Positions 1-11,660 are shown, counted from the stretch's first letter. The stretch: 64,000 bases of DNA from Capitulum mitella (GCA_030062745.1 CP099851.1:9922393-9986392), one strand, 5' to 3'. Notes: generated by a model from the sequence alone, not told the origin. A program made the numbers and translations.

Positions 1-1676
1 GCGTTTGTGTTTTTGAAATTCCTGAACGAAGCTGGTTCACTAATACTTTTCTGGACAAGAATATTAGGAATACAAAAAACTATTCACGCAAGAAAAGACA
101 ATCTCTGATTAATGCAGATGACCTGTGCTTGGTAAGCTAAAAGTATCGTAGATATCAGATCAGAAACTAACATATACCTGTATTACCACTCTGCTGTTCG
201 AAATTCATGATTACTGGTTTTATCTCATTCCAATTGCATTTCAACATACAACTGTGACTTATCATTTGTTTTCTATCAGAAACATTGGTAAGGCCCGGAA
301 GAACATTGGTAAGGCTGAAAGCAATACTGGCAGGCCCCTAGAACTATCAGGTAAGGGAGCAGCCAGATCTTCCTTAGGGGAGGAGGCCAGTGTAACCTGA
401 AATCATACGAAAACCGCCGAAAAACCGAAAAAAAGGAAGATGGTATGCAATGTCTTTCATAGAAAATGTAGGCCAAGGGGGTCCTGGCCCCAGCCCCCTG
501 CCTTGGCTGCGCCGGTGCTGCCAGACCTATAAAAAGCGACGCTCTTGAACAGTGTGCCCATTTGAGCGCGAAATTTGTCGCCATTTTTTTTTTCAGACGA
601 TTCAGATCATTTTATGTTATTCTACACTTTCGGCCTGTCTCTTATCTGTTGCAGATGTTCTTTACATTTTTATTGTTTTTCCCTTCCTAAAACCGGTAGC
701 AAATATTGGATAGGCCGAAGCCAGCTTTGGAGGGGCCAAGACCCACATTAGGGGAGGGGGACATGGTTCCTCCTTAAGAATGCAAATCGACGCCCCTTGC
801 AAAGTGACAGGAACCTAATAGCACGGAAAATACCGATTTCCTTCACGCTACAACACGATAACGTGCCGTCTGGGCATTTTGTACTGGCGCCTGGCTGGTC
901 GCTTGTTTCTCGTCGCGACAGCTGTCCGGGAGTTGAAGAGGCGCTGTTGAAGATCCCTTTGGAAACGGGCTTGTGGATCGTCAGAACATGGCTATTATAA
1001 CTTCGCGTTTACTGGCACGAGTTGAAAGGAAGGACGCGGCCATCAGGGGCCATGACACGCCGAGACGGCCCACCGAATCGCAATGCCACTCGGATTCTTG
1101 AACACCCACTGTGCTGTCGCTCCAGCACCCAGTCCATTCGCACAGCTGCCCCAGCTCCATTCACGGAGCTGGGGCGCCTGACGCGGCCAGTGGCCCGCCG
1201 CACTCTGAGCCCCACGTGGCTTGGTTACTTGCCCCCGAGAACGCGGCGAGCAGCCGGGACGATGTGGCAATCGTCGCCCATGGCGGCGGGTTGAACGGCC
1301 GGTGAGGGGAGACCTTCGAAGCCGGCTGTCTGATGGCCGGCCGACCCCTCCCCTCCCCCGCCAGCCGGCGTTTCTCTCCTCATCGCCGGCGGCGCGCTGT
1401 CCTGGCGCAGGTCGACGACCGGCAGGGTCACCGCCGCCGGGTGTGCCGGCGACGGCGAGCGCGCGCCTCCGCCGGCAACGGCAGGGCGCCTCCGACGGCG
1501 CTTTCACTTTTGGCGATGGATGTCGGCGCCGGGTGCCATGCGGCCGCCGTCTGGGGGGAAGCCCCGCCCCCCGGCGTCGATTGGCCGCGAAACGGGGACA
1601 GCCGCTAGGCCCCGCCCCCCCCTCCGCAGCGCGCGGCGGGTCTTTTGAAGCGGCCGGCGCGGCGGCGGCGGCCGCC
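1..1676. other. Upstream region, no gene recognised
   Basis: AT-rich DNA to about 1000, then GC- and CpG-rich DNA that rises toward the promoter at 1677. A 17-base string (gaacattggtaaggc-like) occurs twice near 283 and 301. The long open frames between 1000 and 2200 on both strands are rich in Arg, Pro, Ala and Gly and look like chance ORFs in GC-rich DNA. I see no protein family in them. Confidence 0.6.
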
Positions 1677-1739
1677 GATAAAAGAGTGCTGCCGGCCGGC
1701 CGGGTCAGTTCGGAAGCCGCCGGTGTCCGGGAGAGACGC
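1677..1739 (+). promoter_or_regulatory. Core promoter: TATA-like box, initiator and DPE-like element
   Basis: GATAAAAG lies at 1677-1684, one base off TATAAAAG. TCAGTT at 1705-1710 matches the arthropod initiator consensus TCAKTY, which places +1 at the A of 1707. The TATA-like box then begins at -30. AGACGC at 1734-1739 starts exactly at +28 and matches the DPE consensus RGWYVT at 5 of 6 positions. No ATG lies between 1707 and the chosen start codon at 1800. The consensus elements and spacings are read from the sequence; the use of +1 is inference. Confidence 0.7.
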
Positions 1740-1799
1740 GTGCCGGCCCCCGTCCGCCAGCCAGCACGTGGTCACGCCGAGAGCCGCGGGACCGCCGAC
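1707..1799 (+). other. Predicted 5'UTR of the EcKinase-like gene
   Basis: These 93 bases lie between the predicted initiator and the first ATG. They hold no upstream ATG. A CACGTG E-box lies near 1765. The start codon at 1800 has G at -3, an acceptable Kozak context. Confidence 0.55.
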
Positions 1800-2135
1800 A
1801 TGTCCGGAGCCAGCCAGGCCGTCCGGCCGCCCACCGTCGACCTCTGCAGCCGGCCGAGCACCCTGATCCCGGGCTCAGTCGATGACCTGACCACCGGCTG
1901 GCTGGAGGCGATCCTGCGCCGCCGGCACGGCGACTTCTACACCATCGCCGGCCACGACAGCTACGGCCTCAAGGGCAACCAGATCGCGGCGTGCAGCGAC
2001 CTGCGCTGCTTCACCGCCCGCGGCCACGTCCGCGGCCAGGAGACCATCGACCACGTGATCGTCAAACTGCTGCCCGAGAACGAGCTGATGCGCAGGGTCG
2101 TCATCGACAACCGCATGTCGCACTGCGAGACAATG
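1800..2135 (+). CDS. Exon 1 of the EcKinase-like gene
   Basis: It encodes residues 1-112: the N-terminal helix region (DLTTGWLEAILRR), the nucleotide-binding loop and the lysine strand VIVKLL. The exon ends ATG|GTGAGT, a full consensus donor. The frame is open upstream to 1221, but the predicted transcription start at 1707 and the first ATG after it set the start at 1800. Confidence 0.85.
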
Positions 2136-5100
2136 GTGAGTGCGGGCAGGCCGGGAGCCGAGCTGGTGTTGTCGAGTTCCCGCCCCGGCCGAGCAGGGGG
2201 CAGGCGCAGCTGCAGGTGAAGGGTAAGGGTGACATTTCTGTCGTATCAGTCTCCGCCCAATCGCATCCAACTTGACTGTGGGAAAAAACATTATGAGAGC
2301 AGTGTTTGAAACGCGGCGGAGAATCTGAAGCGATTCAAAGCTGGCAGAAATGGCATACATAGGGAGATTGACAACACCTTCACGTGTATGATAATCACAG
2401 CATGCCCGCGCTAGGACCTCCTTAAAAATGTCCCAGGCTCAGTCAAAGACGTAGAATGAAATCATGCTGCCATTCACCCATACCCTGCCATCTTCAAAAC
2501 AATATCCAGCAACAATCCTTATTGACCCTCCGACGTCCTCTGATGAATACCGAGCGGGTCGCAGCGGCCATTCATCCCCAGCCCAGCTGATCCATTGACG
2601 TTGCGCGACGCCAAAAGCTCGGTCAGCGTCTGCCTTGGCCGTCAACAATGCAGCGGCGCGGTCGGCGCGGCCGCCACAGGGCCTTGAAGTGACCTTGCCT
2701 GGCGCCATGAGTGTGGCCTGTCGTAACCCGCCGCGGCAGCTGCACCGGGAGCCGGCCGCCCGGGTTCACACGCGGCGGCGCCGTTCACATTGTTACCGCG
2801 CTCCAGCGGCGCCGCCACTTTTCACTTTTACCGATTCCGGCTCGAAACGGGTGAGCTCCGAACGTCGATGCAAGAAGCGATTTGTAGTACGTGGTAGTAT
2901 GTGGTAGTAGTATGATTTGTAGTAGGACGGCTTCAAATCGGGATAGGGCTTTTTGCTGACCGCTTCTGCAGTGACAATGGCGTGACATTTTTTAATCGCT
3001 CTGGAGGAAAACCAGACTGTGGGGTCTGCGTGAAGATCACTGGTGAATTTGCGTATTCGTGGAAGCGCTCTCAAGTTCACCTGAATGTTTTGCTTTCTAG
3101 TCAATGACAAATTTGCCGTCTGCAGCGATATTATCGCATCATATTAAAACTTTTGGAACATGGCTATCACTGTAGCTTTAGTTCAATAAAGCCATATTTT
3201 TAAGTAGGATTTACAGGTTAATGGCTCCAAATCAGAAAAGGGTTTTTTGCTGACCACCTCTGCAAGTATGGAGTGTCGTTTTTTAATCGCTTTGGAGGGA
3301 AACCATATCCTACTTGGAGGACCCCAAACTGGAACAAATTGCTCATTTTATTCCACGACAACAGGAGACCTCCAGTCCTCGTGGTGAACCTCTGACGCTC
3401 CTTATGTTCTCCTCGGGAGAGTTATCCTCTAAGCCACCCGGCGACCATCTTGCGCGTACCACTTGGCGGCCGCCGTTCGGGGACGGTCCCCCACCAGTCC
3501 GCCACCGCCTCGGTTCACCCGTCGCAACAGGTCCGTGCCTGCCGCGCGGTGACCCAGCGGGAGCTGCAGCTCTCGCCGGGCGCGGCCGACGGGCGGCCGT
3601 GGCCGTTCACCGGCCGTGCTGCCCGTTCTCCGCTGAGGCGGCGCCGGGCCAGCTCACTCTGACGACGCTGCGCGCGGTCACGCCGTCACTCGCCCGTACG
3701 GCGATCTGTTTGTAAACAGAGGCCGTAAAAACACGTGACCGCGTTGGGCCGGGCCGGTGGGTGGTGCGGCACGTTTCCACGCGCCGAGCCAGCCGCGACC
3801 GCCAGCCATTGATTCGGGGAACGTTGGTGTCGTCCCGCGGCCGGCGCCGGCGCCGCGCTCTGCGGTGAGCGGGCGGCGGACGGCCGGTCGGAGCCGCCGA
3901 TCGGTCGTCCCTGGAGCGGCAGGAGTGCCGCCGCCGGCCCGGCTGGCTCCCACACGGATCACCTTCATGGACGGGTGCCGAGCGCCGGGGTCGGACCGGA
4001 CCGGGCTGGGCGGGGCAGCAGCGCCGACCTCGTCCGGGCGCCAGCGGGCGCGACCGCCGCCGCCGCCCCGCCAGGGGAAACCGTTCACCGCTGGCTGCAG
4101 TACCGCGGATGGCCCGGCACCTGCGCTTTAGCGCAAGTCATCGTCCTTGGGACGGTCATCACACATTTTGAGTGGGACACTCCTAGGCTTCCAATTTATC
4201 CGGCTTTGTCGTCCAGTTACCCGCCCCGTGTACAGTTGGAGCAAAGTCCCTAACAAAGTGCAAATCAGTCCTTGGTCTCTCCCAGTCGTTATCGCACCAT
4301 GTTCTCGCTCTCCGCCATTCCACCGGATCCGCCGTCTACTGCCCCTCCCATCATCCCTGCTTTCCGCCGACCTCGCCCCCTGCTATTTCTTTCTCCCTTC
4401 TGGATATTCCACTTCCCTTGCCATCTCCTTCCAACCGTCATCTTCCACGTCTATTCATGCCACCGTCCCATCGTCCCGACAATCGGGATCTTCCGCTACC
4501 CAACATCACCGTTTACTCGTTTCCCGCTTACTGCAGCACTCATCGTTTCGTCTCCCCTCCCCCCCGTCGGTGATCTGGCAGTGCCAGCTGACTCGGCTGT
4601 CTCTGCGGCGCCACACCACGCCGGATCAGCCAGCTGACCTTCACCCGCTGACCCTCAACGCTGACCTCAATCCGGTGCGCTGCACGACGGCCAGCGCCAT
4701 AAACAGCCGGACGCTTTTTCTGACGACGCGCAGCCATGGCCATCTCCGGGCGGACGCTGCGCAGCCGCCCCCGCCCCCGCCCCCGCTCCGCCGGCGCCGC
4801 ACGCACGCAGTCCGCCACGGGCGCGGCGCGCGGCCGCGGCCAACGAACCGCTGTTGACGCGGCTGCACAGCGTCCGGTCGCGCGGAAACGGTGCCGTCTT
4901 CGGCGACTCCGTCCGGCCCGGTGACGTCACCGGTCGGGGTCGTCGGCCCTGCGCCGACCTATTGCAACAGCAGGCCGGCAGCCGCAGCTGGTGGCCTTCG
5001 GGGGCCGTTCACCCGGCAGTCCCCCTAGACAGGGTGACGTCATCGTCTGAGCGCCGCCGGCGGCGGGCGGCTGCGCGAATGAATCGCGCGTCGTACGCCG

Positions 5101-8100
5101 GCGCCGGAATCTCATTGGCCGGCGCGGAGCCCTCGTGGCTCGGCGGCGGCGGCGGCGATAACGGCGTGAATCGCCCGGATGGAGGATCTTGTCGGGACAC
5201 GTCCAGCGAAGCGTGAAGGGGGAGTTTAGCTGCCCAACTGGCATACCGCAAAAGTTGGCATTTTTCGGTGCTTTCATACCAAGAAACTCCCGAAAGAGAC
5301 GCTAGACGGGGCCTCGGTGGGCTGGGGCTGAAGGCATTGTTTGCATGCGGCAGTGCCAAGCGCAGCCGGATTGCAGCCACTTTGTCAGGTTGGATGGCAT
5401 GTGGCCTTCGCGTGCAGAAAACTGCTGCAATTACGGCCGTGCAAGCCCGGATTAAACATTTGGCGCCGTTATCCAACCTTGCATGCAGCAATGCAGTTGT
5501 CGGAAGAGTCATATTGAGCATGGTCATCACGTGCAAACATGTGCCACAATAGAGAGAACCTCGCCTCTGCGGCTGAGATGCAACGCTGCGATCGAGAAAA
5601 GAAGCCATGAAAGCAACACAGGTGTAACAGCCATTACCATGCATACAACGAATGAATGCATACCTAAACATGAATACAAAGTTTAGATTTATTTCGAAGG
5701 TGCATCTGATAACTTGTCTACTTCACCAATACCTCATAACAACGAATTATTTGACAGCAGGGTGTACCGAAACGAGCTCGCTCATGGTCAACTGGTCCGT
5801 GAGATCAAAGATACAAATTAACTGCATTGAGCAACAGCCTTCCTTCCATATTTGCGATCTCGAGGGCGGCAAAAGACGCCATTACGTCAGCATGCCGTCG
5901 TAATAATGACGGACGATAGCCACCTTAATGTGCGGGGCCTCTCTTTTGCGTTGTCCAGGAAGACGCGTCGCAGTTCCAGCTAACACATGCAAATGTTGTC
6001 GTGACGGCTGCAGGCGGGGTAAATCTGTTTGCACGTGAGCCGCAAAAGAACACCGGTCCCCGCGGCAGTTCTGAACGCCTGGACCCGTTCAACCCGGAGT
6101 CGAACGGCGAATCACAGCATTCCTTCCCTTCCGCCACCGCCGGCCACTGGGACTGTGACGCAAGTGTCTCGGTCCGGGTCTTCAGCCAGCACCGGCCGCG
6201 CAGCGTGCTTCAGCTGGGAGGAACAGAGAGGGAAGTCCCGCGCAGTCCCGCCAGATGATTTGTCCCACTGACCCATGTGGCCTCGTGGGCGATCACCGAC
6301 AGTGGTGGTAATCCACTGGGGTGATCTGGCTGCAGCACTGGGGACGTCCTGCGCAGGTCACCGATCAACGCAGACCGATGACGAAACCCCACCTGTCCCC
6401 GATGGCCGCTATTACTCGGCCCACCGGAGGCCGGACGTCACTCCGTCTCGGCCCGGGAGCGGTTTTTGCACGGCCGGCGCCGCGCCGAAGGCGGCGGCAG
6501 CTGAGCGGACGACACGTGTCGTCCGGTCGCCAGCTGCGCCGGCCCACCGGTCGACCCCCAGGCCACCGGTTGCCCCGGCCGTTGGCGCAGCCAGTTCAGT
6601 CACCCCGGCCGCAAAAAATGTCTCGCCGGCCGGCGTGCGCGTGAAAAAGTGCGTGCCATCGGGCGTCCTTGACGACGCGAGGCCGGCCGGCCGGCGGCAG
6701 CTGCCGTTCGGCCACAGGTGTCGGCCAGGTCGTTCCTCCCTGGGCGGCCCCGGCCCCCGTGCGGCCGAGACGGCCGGCCAGGTGGCGGCCGCCCGCCTGC
6801 CGTCGCCGGCCTTGGTGTCTGGCCGGGCCGACAGGGGCCCCTCGGCCGGCCGACGGCGGCCGCCGGCTGGGGCGACCGAGGGGCGCCGGCCGGCTCGGCT
6901 CCGGCGGCCGCTGCCGCCGGATCCTCGCAACGGAGCCCTCGGGCAGGATGCTGCCATCTTTCCGCTGCCACCATCCCCTGCCACCCCTGCCTCTGACCCC
7001 ATGGTTGGGGTCCTCTGGTTGGGGCCCTTTCGGCTGAGTGTATGCGCAAATGTCATAAGGGCCTGGATAGCGCAGACGATTTTCTTTCGAGCAGGCCGGG
7101 GTCCAATCTTTGCCATACCGGCGATGTGCGCCACTCTCCAACCCCTTGAAACTGGCAAATTCCGTCTGAAAGTTGCGAACACAACGAAGAGGCTTTATTG
7201 CAAAAAACAAGACTTGACAACTATTCAAGAGCGCTTGAGGCGTGCGCGTGCGTTTGCGATGGGCGCGGCCGTTGCGGCCAATTCTGGCGGCGGCTCTCAG
7301 GCGGCGGCACATACCAGCCAGCCGGCGGCCACGGACGGACGGCGGCCGGCCGCGGCCGCGCCTATTTCTCGCCACGTTTACAGGTCAAGGCCAGACATCA
7401 CCCCCGGCCCCGGCGGTGCTGATGTGCTGACCGGCCGGTCTGTGTTTACCGTTGGCCGGGCGACGGCCGGCGGGCCGCGCTGTCCGGTCAGCGCGACGCT
7501 CCGGTCCGCGGCATTGTCCGGCTTGGATCGCGCGACCCCGGATCCGGTCCGGCCTGCGATGCTATGCGTCTGTCCAGCTCCGTCCAAACGCGATTGCAAG
7601 AGAGCTCTTAAATTGTACCTGAGCTCGAGGTACCACGGTTAAGCGGGCAGAGCATAGGAATGCTCGGGAAATCCTGTTTCCGACTTGCCTTCCGCGCGAC
7701 TTTGTCGCACATGCGTCTAACGGCGGGAAATGGCCATTGTCTTGTTGCCAGAACGGTCGGTATGGGATGAGAAAGTCTGTTCTCCCACCGTGACACATGT
7801 TCGCCACTTCCGGTACGTTCCAGTCAACCAGACAAAGGAAAATTGACAAAAGATCCGATACGGTCATCGACCAACCGAACGCACACCGTCGCCCTCCGTC
7901 TGTTGAATTTTTATCTGCCCAGCCGAGTTAAAGGACACGCTTCATATCTGCGTTGCTAGACGTGACAAACGTTGAACGATGGGCGACGAGCAGAGCAGCA
8001 AAGCTACCGCCGCTCCGCTCGGCAGCGGTGCCTTGAGCGTCAGGGCGGACGCGCCGTCATGGCCGGCCCTGGAGCACCGCTCCGCCGCCTCAACGCTGCC

Positions 8101-10634
8101 GCGGGCGCCGTCGTCGGCACTGCAGGGGCATAACTGCGTCTCTGCGTCTGCCTCCACGCGGTCCGCCGCGTTCCCTGAAAAAAGGCTTCCAAAAAACCGG
8201 CCGTCCACGGCCACCGCGACTGGCGGGTGCATTTGTAGCCTCGGAGCTCGCCAGTTTGGAGAATCCGCCGTGAGCGGTCGTTTTTGTGCGTCGTCTGGGC
8301 GGTGAATGCGAGGGGTGCGAGGGGCCACCAGGGGGCGAGGGGCGAGCGACCCCGAGGTCACTCTTCTCGGAACTGGCGGCGAGGGGTCCGGCCGTAGTCC
8401 GGGCCCGTCGCGACAAGGCCGACCGTCAGAGGGATACGGCGGCCGCCCCCCCCCCCCCCCGGCCGCCACAACCCACCACACTCCGAGCACGGCAGCTGAC
8501 AGAATTAGACCGGAATATCAGACTTTTACAGGAAAGCATGACATGGAATATCTTATGTGCTTTGCTCAAGGCAATACACTACCAGAAATGCAACAGTATT
8601 ATAGAATCCGTTGTCAGGCTAAGGCTGTTTTTCACTAAAGGACTAAGTCGGTTTTTGCCCAAGACAACATTAGGTTGCATAGCAATCGTAACTTTCTGTT
8701 ATTCTGTGCTGAGGTAAAACAAAATTTGTGAGATTTCAGTGCAATGTTATTCAGTATACCCGAAATGATGCGAGAACCTTGCAAACCGGGAGCAGTAAGG
8801 TCTTAGTGACTGTCATCTCCTCTGAAGTCCCAATGGTCCTAACAGAGCTGCTACGAATGGCCACCGTACATCATGCGGTGGCGATGGAAACTTCTGCTTG
8901 CCCTCCTCCAATGTGTGCAGACAGCGCGGCTGTCGGCGGCCGGTACTGACGGCCTTCTCCGGCCTCTGCAGATCTACAAGGAGCTGTTGCCGCAGCTGTG
9001 CGCCTTCGAACTGCGGCACGGCGCCCGGGACGTGCAGGACATGACCGTGCCCTGCCTCTACGCGGAAATACTCGACGAGCCGGACTGCGCCATCGTGCTC
9101 GAGAACATCCAGAAGAAGGGCTACTGGGTGAGTGCCGCCGGCGCGTGCTCCTCAGCTGGTAACGCCGCCCGTCTCACTAGTTCCGGTCGCGGCCGACAGC
9201 GGATCGTTCCAAAACTATTCGGATCCGATCGGATCAGAACATCTTGTTCATGGATGTGTCACCAGTTAACTATAGGGTAAATCTAACGCCATTAGGCAAT
9301 GCCAGTTACGTCCAACGAAAACCCCAGAGTCGCCTGCGACCCTTACGTCCACTGTCGCTTTTTGCGAGGTATTTTTCATGATACCTTGATACCTCTAGAT
9401 CGTTTCAAATGGGCCGAATGGAGCGTGTATGCACCGAGCTTACCGCCATCGCGGGTGACAGCGAGGCCGTCGGGCAGCCCGGAATCCACTGTAGCTCGTG
9501 CTTACCTTGCCAAATCCAAGACACCCCCTCGGAAGACTGCAACACGACACAGCGTCTAACTGGTGTTGCCTTTCTGCGCAGACAACCGAGTCGCTGCAGC
9601 TGCAGAAGCCGCAACTGAACGTGGCTGTGCGCAGTCTGGCGAGGCTAGCAGCAACTTCTAGCGTCTGGCTGCAAGAGACGGTGAGCTGCTTAGCACTGCC
9701 TCCGGTGGCGCTGCGTCTTCAGCCCTCAGCTGTTCGATGCCCCATGCTAGAAGCTCCCTAGGGCGCATCGATGCCCGTTGTAGACACGGACGTTTTTTGT
9801 CTAGCCAGGCGCAACGTGTTTTATGACAGTGAGGATACAGCACGAACGGAGCGATGGAATTTCGTGAAACCGAGACAGAACATATGCCGTCACATCGACC
9901 CTCTGGAGCCGCAATGTCTGACAGCTGAGTCGAGCTGTCTGACTGACAGACTGACAGCTGACAGACCGCCGTCTGTCAGTCGACCCCAGCCGGCTGACGG
10001 CCGACTGCTGATGTTACAGGGCATTACCCACCTGCCGTACCTGCTGGAGAACTCCATCTCGGAGGACGGACAGGTTGCCGACTTCATACTGGTCGGCATC
10101 GACAAGGTGTCGGAGCGGCTGGAGCAGCTCGGCCAGGGACAGCTGCTAAACAAACTGGTCAACATGCAGCGCGTCAGCGTGCGGCTCCTGAACGCCTTCC
10201 TGCGGCGGCGGCCCGCCTTCCGCGTGCTCTGCCACGGCGACTTCCGCGACGGCAACCTGCTGCTGCGCGAGACGCCCGACGGCGACTGGCAGCTGCGCGC
10301 CGTCGACTGGCAGGCGTCGCGGCTGAGCGGGCCGGCGCTGGACCTGCTGTACCTGCTGCTGTTCTCGCTGCCGCGCAGCGTCATGGCCGAGGTCGAGTCG
10401 GACACGCTGGACGCGTATCGGCGCCACTTCAACGCCAAGCTGGCCGAGCTGGGCAGCAGCCGACGGCTGAGCGCCGAGCAGCTGAGGCTCGAGTTCACCG
10501 AGGCCAAGCTGGTCGGCCTGGTGTGGTGCCTGGCGGCCGTCCAGTTCTGGGACCGCGTGCCCGGCTGGGTCGAGCACACGATCGACCTGGCGCTGGAGGT
10601 GGACGAGCTCGGCCTGCTGGATCGGCTCGGCTGA
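1800..10634 (+). CDS. EcKinase-like / CHK-kinase-like protein (four exons joined)
   Basis: Joining 1800-2135, 8972-9127, 9582-9680 and 10020-10634 gives 401 residues, close to the usual family length of about 400-430. The family (EcKinase-like, PF02958; SMART CHK) belongs to the aminoglycoside-phosphotransferase/choline-kinase fold and phosphorylates small molecules. A few insect members phosphorylate ecdysteroids at C-22; most substrates are unknown. Visible landmarks are a glycine-loop-like KGNQIAACSD (residues 58-67), the ATP-binding lysine in VIVKLLP (K89), the hinge-like VLENIQKKGY (154-163), the catalytic loop CHGDFRDGN (268-276; D271 and N276), the metal-binding AVDWQ (D293) and a following GPALDLLYLL helix. 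No signal peptide or membrane segment is seen, so a cytosolic enzyme is expected. All junctions are phase 0 with consensus GT-AG sites. Two departures are notable: the usual LHAxS after the hinge reads LAATS (187-191), and the usual W after HGDF is R. The exact substrate cannot be assigned. Confidence 0.88.
2925..3309. repeat. Imperfect direct duplication, two copies about 290 bp apart
   Basis: A stretch of about 90 bases at 2925-3013 recurs at 3215-3309. Shared strings include GGCT(T/C)CAAATC, TTTTTTGCTGACC, CTCTGCA, TTTTTTAATCGCT and TGGAGG. The copies have diverged by roughly a fifth. A GTAGTA-type simple repeat lies just before the first copy (2884-2930). No function is apparent. Confidence 0.6.
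4918..5042. promoter_or_regulatory. Two perfect cAMP-response elements in a CpG-rich block
   Basis: CCGGTGACGTCACCGG at 4918-4933 is a perfect 16-base palindrome centred on the full CRE TGACGTCA. A second full TGACGTCA lies at 5035-5042. CREB/ATF bZIP factors bind this site, and unmethylated CRE in CpG-rich DNA is typical of promoters. A cryptic or alternative promoter in intron 1 is possible; no initiator was identified. Confidence 0.45.
8972..9127 (+). CDS. Exon 2 of the EcKinase-like gene
   Basis: The acceptor is CTCTGCAG|ATC and the donor TGG|GTGAGT. It encodes residues 113-164: the IYKELLPQL helix, which matches the family's F..E...Y..vLP.L pattern, then YAEILDEPDCAIVLENIQKKGYW, where the LEN motif is the kinase hinge. 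The exon is phase 0 at both ends. Confidence 0.85.
9582..9680 (+). CDS. Exon 3 of the EcKinase-like gene
   Basis: This short exon (33 codons, residues 165-197) has acceptor CTGCGCAG|ACA and donor ACG|GTGAGC. It encodes LNVAVRSLARLAATSSVWL, equivalent to the family helix xxxLAxLHAxS. The usual His of LHA is replaced by Ala. The exon was placed by its splice sites, phase and this helix pattern, so it is slightly less certain than its neighbours. Confidence 0.75.
10020..10634 (+). CDS. Exon 4 (terminal) of the EcKinase-like gene
   Basis: The acceptor is TGTTACAG|GGC. It encodes residues 198-401 and carries the catalytic core: CHGDFRDGN at 268-276 and AVDWQ at 291-295, then the C-terminal helices ending LGLLDRLG before TGA at 10632-10634. 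GC at third positions is extreme (runs of CTG, GAG, GCC and CGC), unlike the flanking DNA. The intron before it holds short TGACAG/CTGTC inverted motifs at about 9920-9980. Confidence 0.9.
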   Translation, partial: GITHLPYLLENSISEDGQVADFILVGIDKVSERLEQLGQGQLLNKLVNMQRVSVRLLNAFLRRRPAFRVLCHGDFRDGNLLLRETPDGDWQLRAVDWQASRLSGPALDLLYLLLFSLPRSVMAEVESDTLDAYRRHFNAKLAELGSSRRLSAEQLRLEFTEAKLVGLVWCLAAVQFWDRVPGWVEHTIDLALEVDELGLLDRLG

Positions 10635-11660
10635 GCGGCGCCGAGTCGCCGGCGTCCGGCCGCCCGGACCGTGACCCGGTCGCCGGGACGGACCGCCATC
10701 CTGGCCACGTCCAGGTCACTCGGCTGCACCGCCGCCCGGACCGTGGTCAAGGTCGGCGACCACCGCGCACGCCGTTGGGCATTTTCAACATACTCGTGGA
10801 GACCTCTGCTAGGACGCCACCCGGTCACGGACACCTCTTCCGCTCGAGTCTGCGCGTCGAAGGCTGTGTTTTGACGCCGTGCTGGTCGCAACCGTGCGGC
10901 GCCCGCCCCAGATCGCCAGTCCGCCGCTTGTCGCTGGCGCAGTCCTCGCGTGCGGTTTACGTGATCGAGGCTGTCCGAAACGACCCAGAGTGATGTGCAG
11001 TCGAGTTTGTTTTAACGCGCATTTCTAATGTGTTTAAGTTGTGTCACATGGTGGATGTGCCAATCAGGATCGAGTCACACAGGTCCATGCCTTGGGACCG
11101 AGAGCTTGTGACGTTAAGTACAAATCTTCGTATGCCTTTTGAAGCCCCGATTCACTTAGGTGATCACTCGCCTTTTAGTGATTTAAGACTCTTCTCCACA
11201 AATGTGGGAGCAATTTGTCACGTTCTCTCAGGCGGAGTGTCTTGCCTCCCCCCCCTCTCCCTCTTCGCCCACATCTGACTATATCCAACTAACAAGGAAT
11301 GCCTGTGTCATGTCCCTCTTGCTTTCTGGCATGTTATTCTGCTGATTTTGTCGGCCTTCGTCCATCGCTCAACAGCTTGTGTTGCCTGTCGTTAGCGGTT
11401 TTTCCACAGGTCATGCGTCAGACTTACAATTCCGACATTCAGAACTTTGTAACGTCGACAGAAGCTGCGGACCATCACTGGCATTGTTTTATCGCTACCT
11501 TGTCCCTCTGTGGTGACTGCCCATTGACACGGCTGTCACGGAGGACTGCATTCGCTATTAATTTGTGTTCAGCTATGAATTTTGATGCTCATGATGACAT
11601 GCTCGCCTTTTGTTTCATTGTATATATTTCATAATAAACTATCACAATGAACGCTGCATT
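10635..11660 (+). terminator. 3'UTR and polyadenylation signal of the EcKinase-like gene
   Basis: About 1 kb follows the stop without another gene, and GC falls steadily along it. The first canonical AATAAA is at 11633-11638, within ATAATAAACT. A GT-rich stretch (GGCCTGTGGAAATGGTGGTC) follows at about 11670, as expected downstream of a cleavage site. Cleavage would fall near 11655. Confidence 0.55.

Larger units (their letters stand above)
2136..8971 (+). other. Intron 1 with alternating CpG-rich and AT-rich blocks
   Basis: This 6.8 kb interval sits between a GTGAGT donor and a CTCTGCAG acceptor. CpG- and GGCCGG-rich blocks lie at about 2640-2850, 3440-4120, 4580-5220, 6120-7560 and 7980-8470, separated by AT-rich DNA with sharp edges. 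Frames of up to 455 codons inside them (for example 6275-7642) are low-complexity Arg/Pro/Ala strings open in several frames at once and resemble no family. The blocks could be CpG-island enhancers or alternative promoters. No other exon was recognised. Confidence 0.7.

Noticed and set aside
1221..1799. Upstream extension of exon 1 reading frame
   Set aside because: The frame is open, but the predicted transcription start at 1707 and the low-complexity translation argue against coding. The first ATG after the initiator is at 1800.
6275..7642. 455-codon open frame on the plus strand in intron 1
   Set aside because: It lies in CpG-rich DNA where several frames on both strands are open. The translation is low-complexity Arg/Pro/Ala/Gly with no family motif, and it sits inside intron 1 of a well-supported gene.
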